A stretch of DNA of 64,000 bases from Adenophora triphylla var. japonica (lineage: Eukaryota > Streptophyta > Magnoliopsida > Asterales > Campanulaceae), in contig JAFEMH010004912.1 of NCBI GenBank assembly GCA_022495995.1, positions 62,001 to 126,000 of the forward strand, in the 5' to 3' direction. A program made the position numbers and the translations under genes. Shown here piece by piece: positions 62,781 to 64,000 of the stretch. The notes under the pieces were generated by a model. It did no database searches and was not told the DNA's origin. It saw only the letters and a list, made by a program, of their open reading frames with translations. Every line of letters starts with the position of its first letter. Positions within the stretch are counted from its first letter, which is position 1.

Positions 62781-64000
62781 TGAATGAACGCTCGCCCGAA
62801 AAGAAATTTATCAAATATCATTTTTCCTTTTTAAAAGGGTTTTTTTGTGTTGTAATGATATGATAATTTTTTTGAAAACTTCGGTTTTGGGAGTCGCCAC
62901 GCCGTTTTTAAAGGAAAACATTGAAAAACCTATTTTTAAGAGTATTTTGGGTTCGGGAGTCTGGTTACGTGTTTGGGAAGAACTAGAGAGTTCACCCAAC
63001 ACGCCTCTTTCGAGACTTTCAATCAACATTGGACAATTTTGGACATTCAAAGTGTGTGTGCAATACGTGTCGATGAGCAAGGCATGCAAATTTGGCATTT
63101 TTCATTGATAATGTATAAGCTGGATATAACTTGTGAGCCATGACAGGGGGCCACACCCTTTACATATTATTATGATTTTCATAACAAGGCAGAAAGGTAA
63201 GACAATCTGCCCAGAGAGCTCTGATGTTGTCCGACACAGGACCTCTCAGAAAGAGGGTGTCGCACGACATGATGCCTCATGGTCAGATTGTCTTTTACAA
63301 TGACCAAGCTATTCTGGAACTGGAATGATGTTTATTTGACTCATTGAAGACACTATTTGAAGGTCTAAGTTCAGTTTGGGATTGACGGGAGTGAGCAAAG
63401 TCACGATAGACTTTGAATGATACGGATGTCATATGACATAGAACATCCGAAGTTATTCATGTCATATGGCAAACCGCCTATAATAAATCGCACCCAAACA
63501 GACCATAGGCATTCCAAATAGTGGCTTATGAGCCAAAAATACCAAGGAAGGCTTTGAGTTACAAGAGAGATTAAATCTGGCATATCTGAAGTCCAAGAAT
63601 GGCTTTATAGCCTTCTGGGAGCCCCATGTCGTATGACACAGGATCTCCAGAGAGTCATGTGTCGTCCGACAGGAGTGGCCTGTAAAAGTGCCCTTCAGTC
63701 TGTTTGATTCCCCTTTGTTTCTCAAAGCAAACCAAACATCTTTATTGACTTTAAGCAGTATTAAAACAGTAATATGTGAGTATTATGGGAGGATCACATG
63801 GCTTTAGTGGCCAAATGTGATGAATCACATGTTTTTGGTCACTTTGAAGTAGCCATCACCTCCTAACTCAATGCAAATGCTTAAAGATTGAAACTTTATT
63901 GATGCTAATATGACCAAATGTCCAGATCTGAGGTGGGGAGAAGTGAATATTGAAGATTCACTTCTCCACCACCTTTATCATGCAAAAATCCCAATTTTTA
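62781..64000 (-). repeat. 5' LTR of element E (cut by window edge)
   Basis: 1220 bp matching the 3' two-thirds of D's LTR in reverse, clearly more diverged than D's own LTR pair, so E is older. Palindrome variants occur near 63222, 63249, 63628 and 63658. U3 with its TATA box lies beyond the window. Confidence 0.92.

Larger units (their letters stand above)
27335..64000 (-). mobile_element. Element E (family 2), outermost, interrupted by C and D
   Basis: Minus-strand element, visible in pieces: 62781-64000 (5' LTR, cut by the window edge), 62092-62780 plus 48550-49294 (primer site and leader around D), 48420-47077 (gag), and 47076-46018 plus 28767-27335 (3' non-coding spacer around C). B is inserted to the left, so E's antisense genes and 3' LTR lie beyond the window. 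The pieces join exactly at the TSDs of C and D. The D target matches D's own leader (51740-51800), which confirms continuity and shared family. Confidence 0.85.

Overview
This window is a dense block of nested plant LTR retrotransposons. I see no host gene, tRNA, rRNA or bacterial-type feature in it. All recognisable elements are Ty3/gypsy type. They have a gag zinc knuckle of the form C-x2-H-x4-H-x4-C, RT followed by RNase H and integrase, 5-bp target-site duplications (TSDs), extra antisense genes between pol and the 3' LTR, and tandem-repeat-rich 3' regions. That combination points to the Tat lineage (Retand/Ogre-like). The host is a flowering plant, probably a eudicot with a large repetitive genome. 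The species cannot be fixed from the sequence, and the locus looks like heterochromatin.

The layout is a nest of five elements from three families. Element E (family 2, minus strand) is the outermost. Its 5' LTR starts at 62781 and runs off the right edge, and its 3' end lies off the left edge. Three elements sit inside E. B (family 1, plus strand) runs from before 5958 to 27334. C (family 1, minus strand) is 28768-46017 with TSD CAAGG. D (family 2, plus strand) is 49295-62086 with TSD ACAGT. Two family 3 elements, both minus strand, sit inside B. A' (1-5957) is inserted in B's 5' LTR. A (11702-19310, TSD ACGCC) is inserted in an antisense gene of B.

B, C and D lack reverse transcriptase and must have relied on helpers. 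B and C share the same non-coding segment in place of RT-RNase H, and C keeps protease and integrase remnants. A and A' keep RT, RNase H and integrase but share one in-frame deletion that fuses the start of protease to the middle of RT, so both come from an already defective lineage that kept amplifying.

The most interesting system is a two-gene antisense module in families 1 and 2. aORF1 resembles the transposon-linked plant family with a '(T/V)PT(I/F)E(E/D)FRAL' motif (DUF7745-like). aORF2 is a plant mobile domain (PMD, PF10536) protein with a conserved four-exon structure and an acidic tail. Each family carries its own short palindrome at three places: in the LTR promoter, upstream of aORF1 and upstream of aORF2. 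It is GGTCCGTACGGACC in family 1 and TGTCG-NN-CGACA in family 2. Family 3 has many TGTCGACA sites. This looks like a regulatory circuit encoded by the element itself, either autoregulation or anti-silencing.

Other structure that gene calls do not explain includes a 17-nt hairpin 16-19 nt before the 3' LTR in all three families, double hairpins with CGGAA loops in minisatellites of families 1 and 2, a CTACG...CGTAG nested hairpin, a copy of the primer-binding-site start inside U5, and a conserved antisense ORF in the leader.
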